Assembly (NCBI RefSeq): GCF_041435115.1
Contig: NZ_CP108046.1
Coordinates: forward strand, 9,982,001 to 10,046,000
Direction of reading: 5' to 3'
Source of the DNA: Streptomyces sp. NBC_00289
GTDB lineage: Bacteria; Actinomycetota; Actinomycetes; Streptomycetales; Streptomycetaceae
Length of the DNA stretch: 64,000 bases
The position numbers were made by a program, and so were the translations under genes. The notes below the pieces were generated by a model. That model had not been told where the DNA came from. It ran no database searches and saw only the letters and a list, made by a program, of their open reading frames with translations. Position 1 is the first letter of the stretch. Every line of letters starts with the position of its first letter. Of this stretch, positions 18,039 to 26,994 are shown one piece after another.

Positions 18039-18909
18039 GAGCTTGTTCAGCGGTGAGTCTCCAGGGTGAGGATGGCTTTGGTGATTGACGTGATTGCGGT
18101 GGGGTGGCAGCGCGCTTTGCGGAGGATGCGCCAGGTCTTGATCTCCGCGATGGTCCGTTCGACAGGCCAAGGGAGTCGGGAGTGGGCCCGGTTGACGCAT
18201 TTCTGCTTGAGTGTGAGGTCTTTCCCGGGTTTGCGTCGGTGCGGGACGGCGACGATGTCGCCGGCGCCCTGGTAGCTCCGGTCCGCGATGACAGGGATGC
18301 CGAGACGGATACAGGTGGCGATGATCCGGTGTCGGCGGGCCGCGGTGAGATCGTGAGTACGACCCGGCAGAGCAGGCGAAATCCAGACGAGTGTTCCATC
18401 TGGTGCTATCCACGACCTGTAGGTTCACGCCGTGCTGGCGTGTTTGCCCGAGTAGTCCGCGCGGCCGTCGCCGGTTCGGTCGCATTCGGCGAGTGTCCCG
18501 TCCAGAAGAACGTACCGGGTGTCGGCCGATCTCAGGGCCGCTGTCAATCCCGGTGCAAGATCGGCCAGAAGTGCCACGACCGCGTGGACATGGGCGTGGG
18601 CGGTGCCAAACCGATGCCGAAACCGGCCGCGAGCTGTCGCAGGGTGTCGTTCTTCCGCAGGTACACCAGTGCGACCAGGGCCCGCCGCGACGGGGACAGC
18701 TTGCATCTTCGGTCACCCTCCCGGGTGACGATCAGCATCGTCAGCCACTCCACGAGGGGATGCGGGACATCGAGTACGGCACGATAAGGAACCAACAGAG
18801 CCCCAAGGCTGAAGAGTTGAGCGTAGACACCTCGCTCAACAGCCCTGGGGCTCTGCCCGTTCCGCCCTCACCACACGTCACCCGATCAGTGGCCGAACTG
18901 AACAAGCTC
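18039..18909 (-). mobile_element. Small IS5-group element nested in the IS5-type element
   Basis: The inverted repeats are gagcttgttcag (18039-18050) and ctgaacaagctc (18898-18909), flanked by the direct repeat ACT at 18036-18038 and 18910-18912. Excising it together with one ACT rejoins the host transposase frame. Length is 871 bp. A better-preserved relative with the same ACT duplication lies at 55979-56865. Confidence 0.92.
18050..18795 (-). pseudogene. IS5-group transposase, multiply frameshifted
   Basis: Pieces in several reverse frames match the intact 251-residue transposase at 55987-56742: [20 protein letters not shown] and [20 protein letters not shown] (18795-18640), then [20 protein letters not shown] and RADYSGKH (about 18520-18430), then degraded C-terminal parts. 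At least three frameshifts are needed. It is inactive. Confidence 0.85.
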
Positions 18910-19301
18910 ACTGACCAGTACAGCCCCAGCACGAACGGCCGTCCCCGCGAGACCCGCCCGCTGCCGCCAAGCGCCGTATGCACCCGAGCCAGAGCTCGGT
19001 CAATTGCTCCGCATCCAACCCGGTTGTAACCTGCCAACTCAACGACCCCGCCCCGGCAACACCTGTCTTGTGTGAGAACTCCCAGGTTACCGAGCGGGGT
19101 CGTTGCTGTTGACCAAGGGGTGGAAGCCTCCCCGTGGGCTTGTGAATAACCCTCCTGGACTGTAGGTAATGTCTGCTCAGGTGTTGCACAGCCAGTCCAG
19201 TGCACGATGAGTAGATCGTGGAGGAGCATCCTGCTGATCTCAGCTGCTATCGTGCCTGCGGCTATTTGGGCAGGAGATCTATACAGAAGCCGCACCTGCC
19301 C

Positions 19302-19307
19302 CAGGAG
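19302..19307 (+). promoter_or_regulatory. Strong Shine-Dalgarno that decides a start
   Basis: The sequence aggagg sits 7 bases before the ATG at 19315. The longer in-frame start at 19207 has no such site, so 19315 is preferred. Confidence 0.7.
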
Positions 19308-19314
19308 GCCGTCA

Positions 19315-19668
19315 ATGAGGAACCTCAGCTCCTTCGCCTGGAGCTCCTGGGCGGCAGCTTTTGCCGCATTTGAGACGTACACCCTGGTCAGTGATCGGAG
19401 CAACGACACGCTGAGCGAAACGACACGCCGGCTGTTCCGTATTCGGACTTCAGAGATCGGCCGCGCCCTCTTCACATTCGGCTGGGTTGGCTTTTCTGGG
19501 TGGTTTCTCTTCCATATCCACACCGTGGAGGTCGCACAGTCCGAATTCTCCCCCGGTCGACGACTAGCATCGCCAGCACTACAACAGACCGGTCCGCCGC
19601 TGATTCAGGCGGCGAGACCAGACCCTCTCCCGCTCCCAGTGCAAGGCTCCGCAGTCCACCGCCCGTGA
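19315..19668 (+). CDS. Small membrane-associated protein of unknown function
   Basis: A 117-residue product from ATG 19315. It begins MRNLSSFAWSSWAAAFAAFE with a hydrophobic first segment, then SNDTLSETTRRLFRIRTSEI and a second hydrophobic segment ALFTFGWVGFSGWFLFHIHT. The pattern of W-x-F/V-A-x-F-E, then DTLS-x2-RR-x-FR-x-RT, then a GW-x-GF-x-x-W-F-x-x-H membrane segment is familiar from small hypothetical proteins in actinophage and prophage regions; this is recollection of pattern, not a search. The last 30 residues are proline-rich and may be read-through into foreign DNA, since an IS66 fragment starts at 19676. Confidence 0.6.
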   Translation: MRNLSSFAWSSWAAAFAAFETYTLVSDRSNDTLSETTRRLFRIRTSEIGRALFTFGWVGFSGWFLFHIHTVEVAQSEFSPGRRLASPALQQTGPPLIQAARPDPLPLPVQGSAVHRP

Positions 19669-19675
19669 CTACTCA

Positions 19676-19945
19676 GGTGCTTGATTGCGCGTGAGCGGGC
19701 GGCAGCCAGACGTTTCCGGCGAAGAGGTCGCGGAGGACGTTCATGGGGTTGAGGCCTTGTTTGCGGGCGGTGGAGGGGGAGGAGCGCACGAGGAGCCAGC
19801 GGTTGGCGCTGTCGGGGGTGCGCCAGCCGCGGAGAGCTTCATCTGGATTTTGATCATGCGGATGTCCTGTTCGGCCTGGTTGTTGGTGAAGGGCAGTCAG
19901 GTCGTGCAGGGAGCGCAGGATGTCCTCGCGGCGGCGTGACAGGCG
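19676..19945 (-). pseudogene. IS66 family transposase C-terminal fragment
   Basis: The reverse frame ends WRTPDSANRWLLVRSSPSTA, RKQGLNPMNVLRDLFAGNVW and LPPAHAQ, the well-known IS66 C-terminus. Just upstream, in another frame, PFTNNQAEQDIRMIKIQMKL is recovered, so small indels broke the frame near 19855 and 19890. It joins directly to an ISAs1 C-terminus near 19950. Confidence 0.85.
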
Positions 19946-19949
19946 GTCG

Positions 19950-21168
19950 ACGAGCTGCCGGGCGAAGATCTTCTTCGTTTTCGGTGGCGGGTCGGGGTTG
20001 GCGGGTCGCAGGTCGGTGGGTAGGCCGAAGAGGTCCAGGGGTGCCTTGTGGGGTGACAGGGCGATCTGGCGCTTGGCGTCCGCGATGGAAGTGCCCATGG
20101 TGCGGAGGTAGTTCATGGCCACCGATCGCAACGTCGAGGCATTCTGCGGGCCGTGGCCGCTGCGGATGCGCGAGGGATCCTCGCCGAACGTCACGTCCCG
20201 CACATAGTGGATCTTGTTTTCCACGCCCCAGTGGCCCCTCGCGTACCGCCCGAGCATGTCCGGGGCCGCCTCGGACGCCGACAGGTCGGTGATCAGGTAG
20301 ACCGTCTCCCGCGTCCGCGTCCGCGTGCCCGTCGCCCGGTCGGCGCGGTGTCGGGTGACCCGGGCGACCTGCTTGACGTGGGGAAACACCAGGGATGTCC
20401 AGGTCACCGCCTGCACCACCCGCGTCTCCAGCCGGCCGTGACCCACCTCGCTCTCCTTGTGCCGGGCCGTCACCTCGCTCCACGGGATCGACCGGCACGC
20501 CTCCCACAACGCCGGCTGGTTCCGCTTCACCACCAGCACGAAGTGCGCGCCCCATCTCCTCCACCAGTACCTTCGCCGTCTCCACCTGCGTGTGCAGTGC
20601 GTCCGCCGTCACCACCACCCCACCCCATGCAATCGAGCACCGACAACAACGGCGCCAGCGCCGGGATCTCGTTGCTCTTGTCCGCCACCCGCTGCTGCGC
20701 GACCAGCGCACCGTCCTGCGCCATCGCACCGATCACCGTCACCGCGGCCGACTCACTGCTGCCAAACCCGCGAAGCACCTTTCCGTCCACCGCCACCGTC
20801 TCCAAGTCGAACCCGCGCACCCGCAGCAGCACCTCCAGACCCGCCGGACGCGCCAGCGTCAAGGCCCGTCGCAGCGTGTCCGCACTCGGCGTACGCACCA
20901 GCCGGAAGGGGCCCCACGGACGCAGCCCCAGCCGCAGCAACTCCACCGGCCCGGCGGCCGCCGCCCACTGCGCCATCGCCCGGTACGAGCCGAACCCGGC
21001 CACCGTCGCGCACAGCGTGACCAGCAGCAACGACCCCAGCGAGAAGCACCGGCCCCGAGGATCACGCGGGTCTCTCACCTCGGCCAATCGCCGCAACAGC
21101 AACGTCCGCTCCGACGCGACGGACATCGACTCCATAACGGGCACACACATGGCAGACTGACGATTCAC
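19950..21168 (-). pseudogene. ISAs1 family transposase, frameshifted and 3' fused to IS66
   Basis: The N-terminal frame (21168-20640) has EVRDPRDPRGRCFSLGSLLL and the first aspartate in LETVAVDGKVLRGFGS. The C-terminal frame (20539-about 19990) has LVVKRNQPALWEACRSIPWS, the glutamate in YARGHWGVENKIHYVRDVTF, and QIALSPHKAPLDLFGLPTDL. The segment with the second aspartate (VVVTADALHTQVETAKVLVE) is in a third frame near 20600. At least two frameshifts are present. Confidence 0.88.
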
Positions 21169-21395
21169 CGAAGCTCCGTAGGCACAGGGCGACTTGCTAG
21201 GTCACCTCGCTCAACGGAGCTTCGGTCTTCCACGTCACAGACCGCTCACCTGCGGAAAGGTCTCAATCCCGGACCTTGCGTCAGCCCTGCCCCCAGCCCC
21301 CTCACTCATGCCCGAGCACGGGAAAGCTCCTCAGCTCCGTCACGGTTCCCCGGGCCAGCTCCGTGGGGTCAGCCAACGAATCGAGCTGGTTGCCG

Positions 21396-21919
21396 TCAGG
21401 CCAGGGTGTTCTTCACGGTGACGGTCGCTTCAACCTTATCCTGGCCGCTCTCGAACATCATGTTTGTCTTCATCTGAACGAGTAGGTGCCCGTCTTCAGA
21501 GTGAGGACGAGGTTGGGAGCGGAGGACCAGCCGTCCACATCGCTTGAGTAGCAGCTGCCTCCCTTATAGAGATCGAGATAAGGCGAGAACAGGATGGTGC
21601 CCCCGTTGTCGTACTGGCTGATGCAGCCGTATACGTCACCATGCACTTCGTTACCGGCGCAGGCAGCAGACATCGAGTTGACGTCAGCCAGGGCCGGAGT
21701 GTCTTTACCGACGAGGAACGTCTTGGTGCTCGTGCCGTAGGCGTGATCGAAGCTGGAACCGAAAATCGTGCTGTCGTCATCGACAGCATGCCAGTTCACC
21801 GTCACGGTCACCTTGTTCACCATGCTGGCCGCGGACGCGCTGCCCACAGGCAATGCAATCAGGCTGGCAGCGGCTGCGGCGGTGCCAGCGAGAGCGAGCG
21901 CCTTGCGCAGTCCAGACAT
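21396..21919 (-). pseudogene. Secreted protein of unknown function (member B), C-terminal frameshift
   Basis: The ATG at 21919 follows gaaggaagattgat, a good ribosome site. The product begins MSGLRKALALAGTAAAAASL plus IALPVGSASAAS, a Sec signal peptide. The mature part has AVDDDSTIFGSSFDHAYGTS, MSAACAGNEVHGD and LYKGGSCYSSDVDGW, aligning with the protein at 10869-11393. The zero frame stops at 21470-21472 after GTYSFR. A one-base shift at about 21484 reads on as FESGQDKVEATVTVKNTLA to a stop at 21396-21398, matching the KATVTVHNSVS end of member A. The gene therefore carries one indel, either real or a base-calling error. It may have been functional until very recently. Confidence 0.82.
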
Positions 21920-21984
21920 ATCAATCTTCCTTCTCGTAGGACCCCATGGTGCAGGGCTTCGGCGTAGTTGTGTGACGCCCGTTT

Positions 21985-23190
21985 TGTGATCATGCGAGGC
22001 CGAGGAGTGCGAGCGGGCGGCGGGGGTCACGGGCGTTGCGGCGAAGACCTGCCGCGATGTTCTTCGCTCCGGCTGCCCGGAGTGCCCCGATAGCGAGGTT
22101 GCGCCAGGTGGCCATCGTGCGGGGCGCGTTGCCGGTCCGCAGCTGAGAGGCGTCCTCGGCGAAGGTGGTGTCGCGGACGTGGTGCAGGGCCTCGATCGTC
22201 CAGGGGTCGCGGATGAGACGGGCGAGCGGGTCCGGAGTGGCCTGCTCGGCGGTCAGGCTGGTGACGGCGTAGACCGTCTTGACGGTGGTCTTGCCGGTCT
22301 TGCGGTCGGTGCGCCGGCGCTTGATCTGGACGGCCTGGCGGGCTCCGGGGAAGAGGAGGCTGTTCACAGTGGCGACCTTGATCCGGCGGATCTCCGAACG
22401 GCCGTGGCCGGTTCCCGGGTGCGTCCCTGAAGCGGGATGTCCTTCCAGGGAAGGGACTTGAGCTGTCGGCGCAGCTTCTTCTGGTTGCCCTTGACAATCA
22501 CGATGTAGTGGGCAGCTCGGCCGAGGAGGTGGTCGGCGTGCTCGCGCTGGGTGTGCATGGCGTCGCTGGTCACGACGACTCCTGTCAGGTCGGCGACGGT
22601 GTCCAGCAGCGGCTGGAAGCAGGTTATCTCGTTCGTCTTCTCGCCGACGTCCAGCTGGGCCAGGACCAAGCCGGTGGCGTGTTCCAGTGCGGCGAGCAGG
22701 TGGATCTTGCGGCCGTTCGCTTTTGCCGCGCCGCGCAGGCTTTTGCCGTCCACTGCGAGGCCACGCAGCCCGGTCGCCTTCGGGAGACGGTCGGCGAGCC
22801 AGCGTCCGACTGCCCCGTCCAGCGTGTCGCCGTCGATGCGGGCCAGCAGTCGGCGGACCGTGCTCTCGGCGGGCAGGACCCGCCTGGGCAGAAGCGGATC
22901 GGGGTTCGCACCGACCTGTTCGAGCACATGCCCAGGGGCATCGGCGATCCATTCGCCGACCGCCAGCAGTGAGGTCGCTCCGGCCAGCACCGCGCACGCG
23001 GTGAGAGTGAGCACGACGGCTAGGCGGTGGCGCACCCCGCGTGGGTCACGCGGGTCTGGCACCTCGGCCAGCCGTTCCAGCAGGCCCGGGAGCTCCTCGG
23101 GTCCGACCTGCGGATTCTCGCGCAGTTGGTCAAGGGCAGGCGGGATCAGAGATGATGCGTCGGCAGGCACGGTCTTCCACTTGGATCACG
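21985..23190 (-). pseudogene. ISAs1 family transposase with one frameshift
   Basis: The N-terminal frame (23170-22364) contains [20 protein letters not shown], the first aspartate in [36 protein letters not shown] and the second aspartate in [21 protein letters not shown] shift near 22425 leads to [20 protein letters not shown], the glutamate region [20 protein letters not shown], and the end [10 protein letters not shown] at 21990. Apart from that shift and a deviation in the WTIE-x-HH motif, the protein is full length. Confidence 0.88.
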
Positions 23191-23288
23191 GGGCGTAGAG
23201 AACTCCATGATCTTGGAAGCCGTGCCTGTCACGTCCCGAGAACACCGCCCTTGAGCTGACAGTCCGCCAGGAACCGGGCATCACGCGA

Positions 23289-23847
23289 CTACGCCGAAGC
23301 CCTGCCCCATGGTGGGGGAGCGGGTCCACCGGCATTCACCGGCTGCTCTCTCGTGAAGGAAGACGTACCGACGCGGCTCGCGAGAGCCGCTGCTTGACGA
23401 ACCGAGCCCGCCAGCGGCTCACCGACCGCTCGCGCACCCCGAGCTCCGCCGCCACCTGCTTGTTCGTCCCGCCCTCCGCGCACCGCAGCACGATCCTCGC
23501 CCGCAGGGCCAGGAACTGCGCGGTCTTCGCCCGCCTCGCCCACCGCATCAGCTGAGCCCGTTCGTCATCACTGAGCACCAGCTCCAACTTGCGCCGGCCC
23601 GGCCGCGGCTCATCCGCAAGCCCGGCCATCCGCTGGTCAACGAACCGCGAGCGCCACTTCCTGACCGTTTCCGCGGTCACCTTGAACTCCGCCGCGACAC
23701 GCGTATTCGGCTTCCCCTCCGCGCATGCCAAGACGATGCGTGCCCGCTCGGCAAGACAGGGCGCCACTGCCCCGCCCGCCCAGCGCAGCAACTGGCGCGC
23801 TCCTCATCGGACAGCACCACTTCGACGGCACGAGGACCCCGGGACAT
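23289..23847 (-). pseudogene. Tandem fusion of two IS630 N-terminal domains
   Basis: From ATG 23847 the frame begins MSRGPRAVEVVLSDEERA, then after a one-base shift reads RARIVLACAEGKPNTRVAAE, FKVTAETVRKWRSRFVDQRM and AGLADEPRPGRRK. Immediately afterwards a second N-terminus starts: LVLSDDERAQLMRWARRAKT, LRARIVLRCAEGGTNKQVAA, ERSVSRWRARFVKQRL. Two helix-turn-helix heads of the same transposase type are joined head to tail without a catalytic domain. It looks like a recombination product of two related copies. Confidence 0.75.
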
Positions 23848-23869
23848 GAAAACAGGCTACAGACTTAAG

Positions 23870-24242
23870 CCCGCGATTTCCGGCGCATCAAAACTAGGTA
23901 GGGCCAGTGAGTAATGAGGCGCAATTATGAAGCCTGCGGACGAATGGCTGCAAATTTCATGTCACCCATAGAGGTAATTGTACGGATATGAGCGTATCGC
24001 GGTAAGGCTGCGTTGAGCGTATTTCATGTCGCGCGACAACTGCTTCTCTTCTGTTGAGTAATAGTTACTCAAGGCCAATTCGCCCCGCTTGCCCATTCTG
24101 ATCAATGGTCAGGTTCCTTCCGGGTGCCAGACGAGGCCACAGAAGCGCCCCGCATCCGAAACTAATCTGATTTCCTCGTTTCCCGGGTTGGTTCCACGGT
24201 ATGTAGGTATCGCTCAGGTACAAGGCATCAAGGGCATGGGGG
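23870..24242. other. AT-richer intergenic region upstream of LAL 2
   Basis: About 370 bases without a supportable gene. It should hold the LAL 2 promoter and contains a perfect palindrome at 24054-24072. Confidence 0.5.
24054..24072. promoter_or_regulatory. Perfect palindrome, candidate operator for LAL 2
   Basis: TTGAGTAA-tag-TTACTCAA is an 8-bp perfect inverted repeat with a 3-base spacer, 170 bases before the LAL 2 start. It is AT-rich in a GC-rich genome and has no T-run, so an operator is likelier than a terminator. The binding protein is unknown. Confidence 0.45.
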
Positions 24243-26969
24243 ATGAAGAAGATGGTCCAGCATCGATCGAGCGTTGAAAGTCAGTCTGTTTCAGAAGACA
24301 GAAACTTCAAGCGGCACGCTGTGTCTGGCACGAGTGAGAGGGTTGAATGTCGGCTTGTTCCACCGGGTGACCGATTCAATAGTGAGGTGCTTCCTGCCGG
24401 ACAGGTTCGCCTCATGGGACGCGATGCAGACTTGACTCGCCTCTTGCGTCTGTTGACACAGCCTGACGGGCGCGCCGGCGTGATTATTGCTGGGTCCACC
24501 GGTATGGGAAAGACTCGACTAGCCATGGAGGCGTTGGCAACGCTCTCAGACCGTCATACGGTGATACGTTTGATGACCAATTGGCCCGACGGTGCTGTCC
24601 TTGAACGCCTATCCGCCACCTCGGCGGATCGCAAACGTGGTTCAGGTGTTATCAGTTTGTCGGCTATGCAAGTCATCAGGGAGATAGAAGGGTCGGGTGA
24701 TAGCAGTAGGAAACTTTTATTGTTCGTCGACGACGCTGATCTTCTGGACTCAGCAACAGCTGCGTTTGTTTTCGAGCTTGCGGTGCAGTGCCGGATTCGT
24801 TTGCTGCTAGCGTTGAATACGCGAGGCGATGTTCCGGCCTTGATCACTAAACTGTGGAGAGACGAGCACGTTCACCGTATAGACCTCCGACCGTTAGACC
24901 CGCCCGCGGCGCGTCGTCTGGCCGTGGCGCTGCTTGGGCGGCAGTTGACCTACCCTACGGCTGCGCGCCTGGCGCAATTAGCAGATGGAAATCCGCTGCT
25001 CATGCGTGAACTGACGCGTGCGGCAGCGCAGGGGCATATGACGTCGTCACCGGCAGGACTATCACTTGCCGAAGAAATGCCGTTGCCTGCTCATTTTAGC
25101 GAGCTCATCATGCTGAAGATTAAACAGTTGATGCCGACGGAACGCGACGCACTGGAGCGGATGGTGTTGGCAGAGCCAGTCACCTTACATGCGCTCCAGC
25201 GCATTGCGGGCGAGGAATCTCTGCTACGTCTAGAGGGTTTGGAATTCGTACACGTCGAAGCAACGACGCCGCAGGATCCGTCACTGGCCTTGGTGCGTTC
25301 GTTTCATCCTCTAGTGGGTCACGTGATCCGACGCAGCATACCGGCCTTGCGCCGCCGTGCACATCTACAAATGTGGATCGCTATCCACGGCGAGGAAGGG
25401 GAGGCAAAGGCCAGCGTTACTGGCTGGCGTCTGGATGTCGGAGAGATCGTTGCCGAGGAGACACTGCTCCGCGCAGCCCAGAACGCTATCGAGGGTCATG
25501 ACTTCCAGGCGGCTACCCGTTTCACGGCTGCAGCCTGGCACCACTATGCGACCGCGCGAGCTGCAGCGGCCCATGTCCTTTCATTGATTTCGGTTGCGGA
25601 CTTCGACGCAGCAAACCAGGTATTGACTACAGTCGAAAGCCGGCATGTGGAGCTTCCACAAGAACTTATCGCTGCTCGCGTGCGTTGGTATGTGCTGCAG
25701 GGGCGTTTGAAAGAAGCGGAAAGCATCATCTGTCACCTGACGGGCCGCTTGCAGCGCCTGCATCTCGGTATGACAGCATATTGGCAAGGCAGCTACATGC
25801 GTGCCATGACGCTTTGCGGTCCACTGACGGATGACCTGAGCGATCCATATTGCATAGAAGCCTCGATCTTCCAGATGGCAGCGCTGGTGCATGCCGGGCG
25901 ACCCGCAGATGCCCTTGATCTACATGCACGAGTCAGCGGTCAGGTGAGCAAGGCTGGCGCCTTCCACGCCGACTCGCTGGAGGAGATTTACGCCAATGCA
26001 CTAGCTGACTCCGGACGCTTGGAGGAGGCAGCGGACGTCCTGACCCGCGCGTACGACAGGGCCATCGCCGAGCAACACGTCCGCATTGATGCCCAGCGCG
26101 CTCTGGCTCTAGGGGTAGTGATGCTGGGACGTGGCCGTCCGCAGCAAGCACTGAACCTTTTCGTATCTCACGCTGCTCATCCCGTGGGCTGGCAACTCTG
26201 GCAGATCCGCGCTCGGTTCTGGGAAACAATGGCCACTGCAACCCTTGGGCGCCCCCACGAGATGGTTCTCCCACCTGCACAGCCCAGCCCTTCTATGGCT
26301 TTCCATGCCATCGCGCGGGCGTGGGCAATGTTCTTGACAGGCGACCGGCATCAATCCGCCGCTCTACTGCTTGAAACCGCCGAAGCGTGCCGTTCACTTG
26401 GCGGTCACGCTGATGTAGCGGCTATCCTGCATGAGCTGGGCCGTCTCGGCCTGATTCAACGTGCTGCCACTGACTGGGACATTCCGTTGCAGGGCCCCTA
26501 TTTGCAGGCTCGCCGTGACTATGCCCGGGCAATCGTCACTAACGACGTCGCCCTCATGCGGCGCGTCGGCGAAGCGTTCGTAGAGGCGGGAGCCGAACTC
26601 TTCGCAGCCGAAGCGTATGCTGAGCTCGCCCGGCTCTACCGCACGACCGCGCAACCCCGAGCCGCCACTGCGGCCACGCTGCGCGCACGCGCCCTCGCCG
26701 CTCGCTGCGAGGGCGCCGCAACCCCGCCTCTACTGTTACTGGAGTCCACCGAACCGCTTACGCTGCGGGAACGTGAAATCGTCCTACTGGTTGCTCAAGG
26801 GCTCAGCGACAAGGCGGTTGCAGAACGGTTAACCGTCTCCGTGCGGACTGTCGGTAACCACCTCTACCGCATCTACCGCAAGATGGGGGTAGTCAATCGC
26901 GGGGAACTGCAACGCATGGCTGCAGTACCACCGTCTGGCGCGCATCCGCGCAATCCGTACATGCATTGA
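24243..26969 (+). CDS. LAL-type LuxR family transcriptional regulator (LAL 2)
   Basis: A 908-residue protein. The N-terminal ATPase has Walker A GSTGMGKT at about residues 84-91 and Walker B LLLFVDDADLLDS at about 158-170. The middle is a long helical repeat region. The C-terminal LuxR helix-turn-helix reads LTLREREIVLLVAQGLSDKA, then VAERLTVSVRTVGNHLYRIY, at about 845-895. It probably activates transcription on binding ATP and an unknown ligand. Several rare TTA leucine codons are present, including codon 159 (24717-24719), so translation in Streptomyces would depend on the bldA tRNA and be developmentally delayed (established knowledge). Codon use and GC are lower than in LAL 1. The start ATG follows a G-rich stretch. 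No target genes adjoin; IS5 debris follows. Confidence 0.92.
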   Translation: MKKMVQHRSSVESQSVSEDRNFKRHAVSGTSERVECRLVPPGDRFNSEVLPAGQVRLMGRDADLTRLLRLLTQPDGRAGVIIAGSTGMGKTRLAMEALATLSDRHTVIRLMTNWPDGAVLERLSATSADRKRGSGVISLSAMQVIREIEGSGDSSRKLLLFVDDADLLDSATAAFVFELAVQCRIRLLLALNTRGDVPALITKLWRDEHVHRIDLRPLDPPAARRLAVALLGRQLTYPTAARLAQLADGNPLLMRELTRAAAQGHMTSSPAGLSLAEEMPLPAHFSELIMLKIKQLMPTERDALERMVLAEPVTLHALQRIAGEESLLRLEGLEFVHVEATTPQDPSLALVRSFHPLVGHVIRRSIPALRRRAHLQMWIAIHGEEGEAKASVTGWRLDVGEIVAEETLLRAAQNAIEGHDFQAATRFTAAAWHHYATARAAAAHVLSLISVADFDAANQVLTTVESRHVELPQELIAARVRWYVLQGRLKEAESIICHLTGRLQRLHLGMTAYWQGSYMRAMTLCGPLTDDLSDPYCIEASIFQMAALVHAGRPADALDLHARVSGQVSKAGAFHADSLEEIYANALADSGRLEEAADVLTRAYDRAIAEQHVRIDAQRALALGVVMLGRGRPQQALNLFVSHAAHPVGWQLWQIRARFWETMATATLGRPHEMVLPPAQPSPSMAFHAIARAWAMFLTGDRHQSAALLLETAEACRSLGGHADVAAILHELGRLGLIQRAATDWDIPLQGPYLQARRDYARAIVTNDVALMRRVGEAFVEAGAELFAAEAYAELARLYRTTAQPRAATAATLRARALAARCEGAATPPLLLLESTEPLTLREREIVLLVAQGLSDKAVAERLTVSVRTVGNHLYRIYRKMGVVNRGELQRMAAVPPSGAHPRNPYMH

Positions 26970-26994
26970 GTCTTGTCAGTAATGGGTCACGACG

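Larger units (their letters stand above)
17461..19040 (-). pseudogene. IS5-type (DDE_Tnp_4) transposase, split and frameshifted
   Basis: The C-terminal part (18037-17461) has the helix-turn-helix QQAAAELFGCSQSTVSRRLA, first aspartate in GKVVLVDGTLVTTWDWAGRG, KHCDTGFNLQIAATLDGGLL, and the second in ETMGDLGYIGT. After a frameshift near 17610 it reads AAVERAIAHLKDWKILATRY with the glutamate, ending at 17461. The N-terminus is upstream of the nested IS (18039-18909) and also frameshifted. It is inactive. Confidence 0.85.
17445..19152 (-). mobile_element. IS5-type element interrupted by a smaller IS
   Basis: The terminal repeats are gggttattcataagcc (17445-17460) and ggcttgtgaataaccc (19137-19152). 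The transposase start is near 19040 (TTGLDAEQLTEL); the frame runs through VARVHTALGGSGRVSRGRPF and VLGLYWSV to about 18913. It resumes after an 871-bp insertion with VMALFLLRQNPVQQAAAELF at 18035. Confidence 0.85.
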
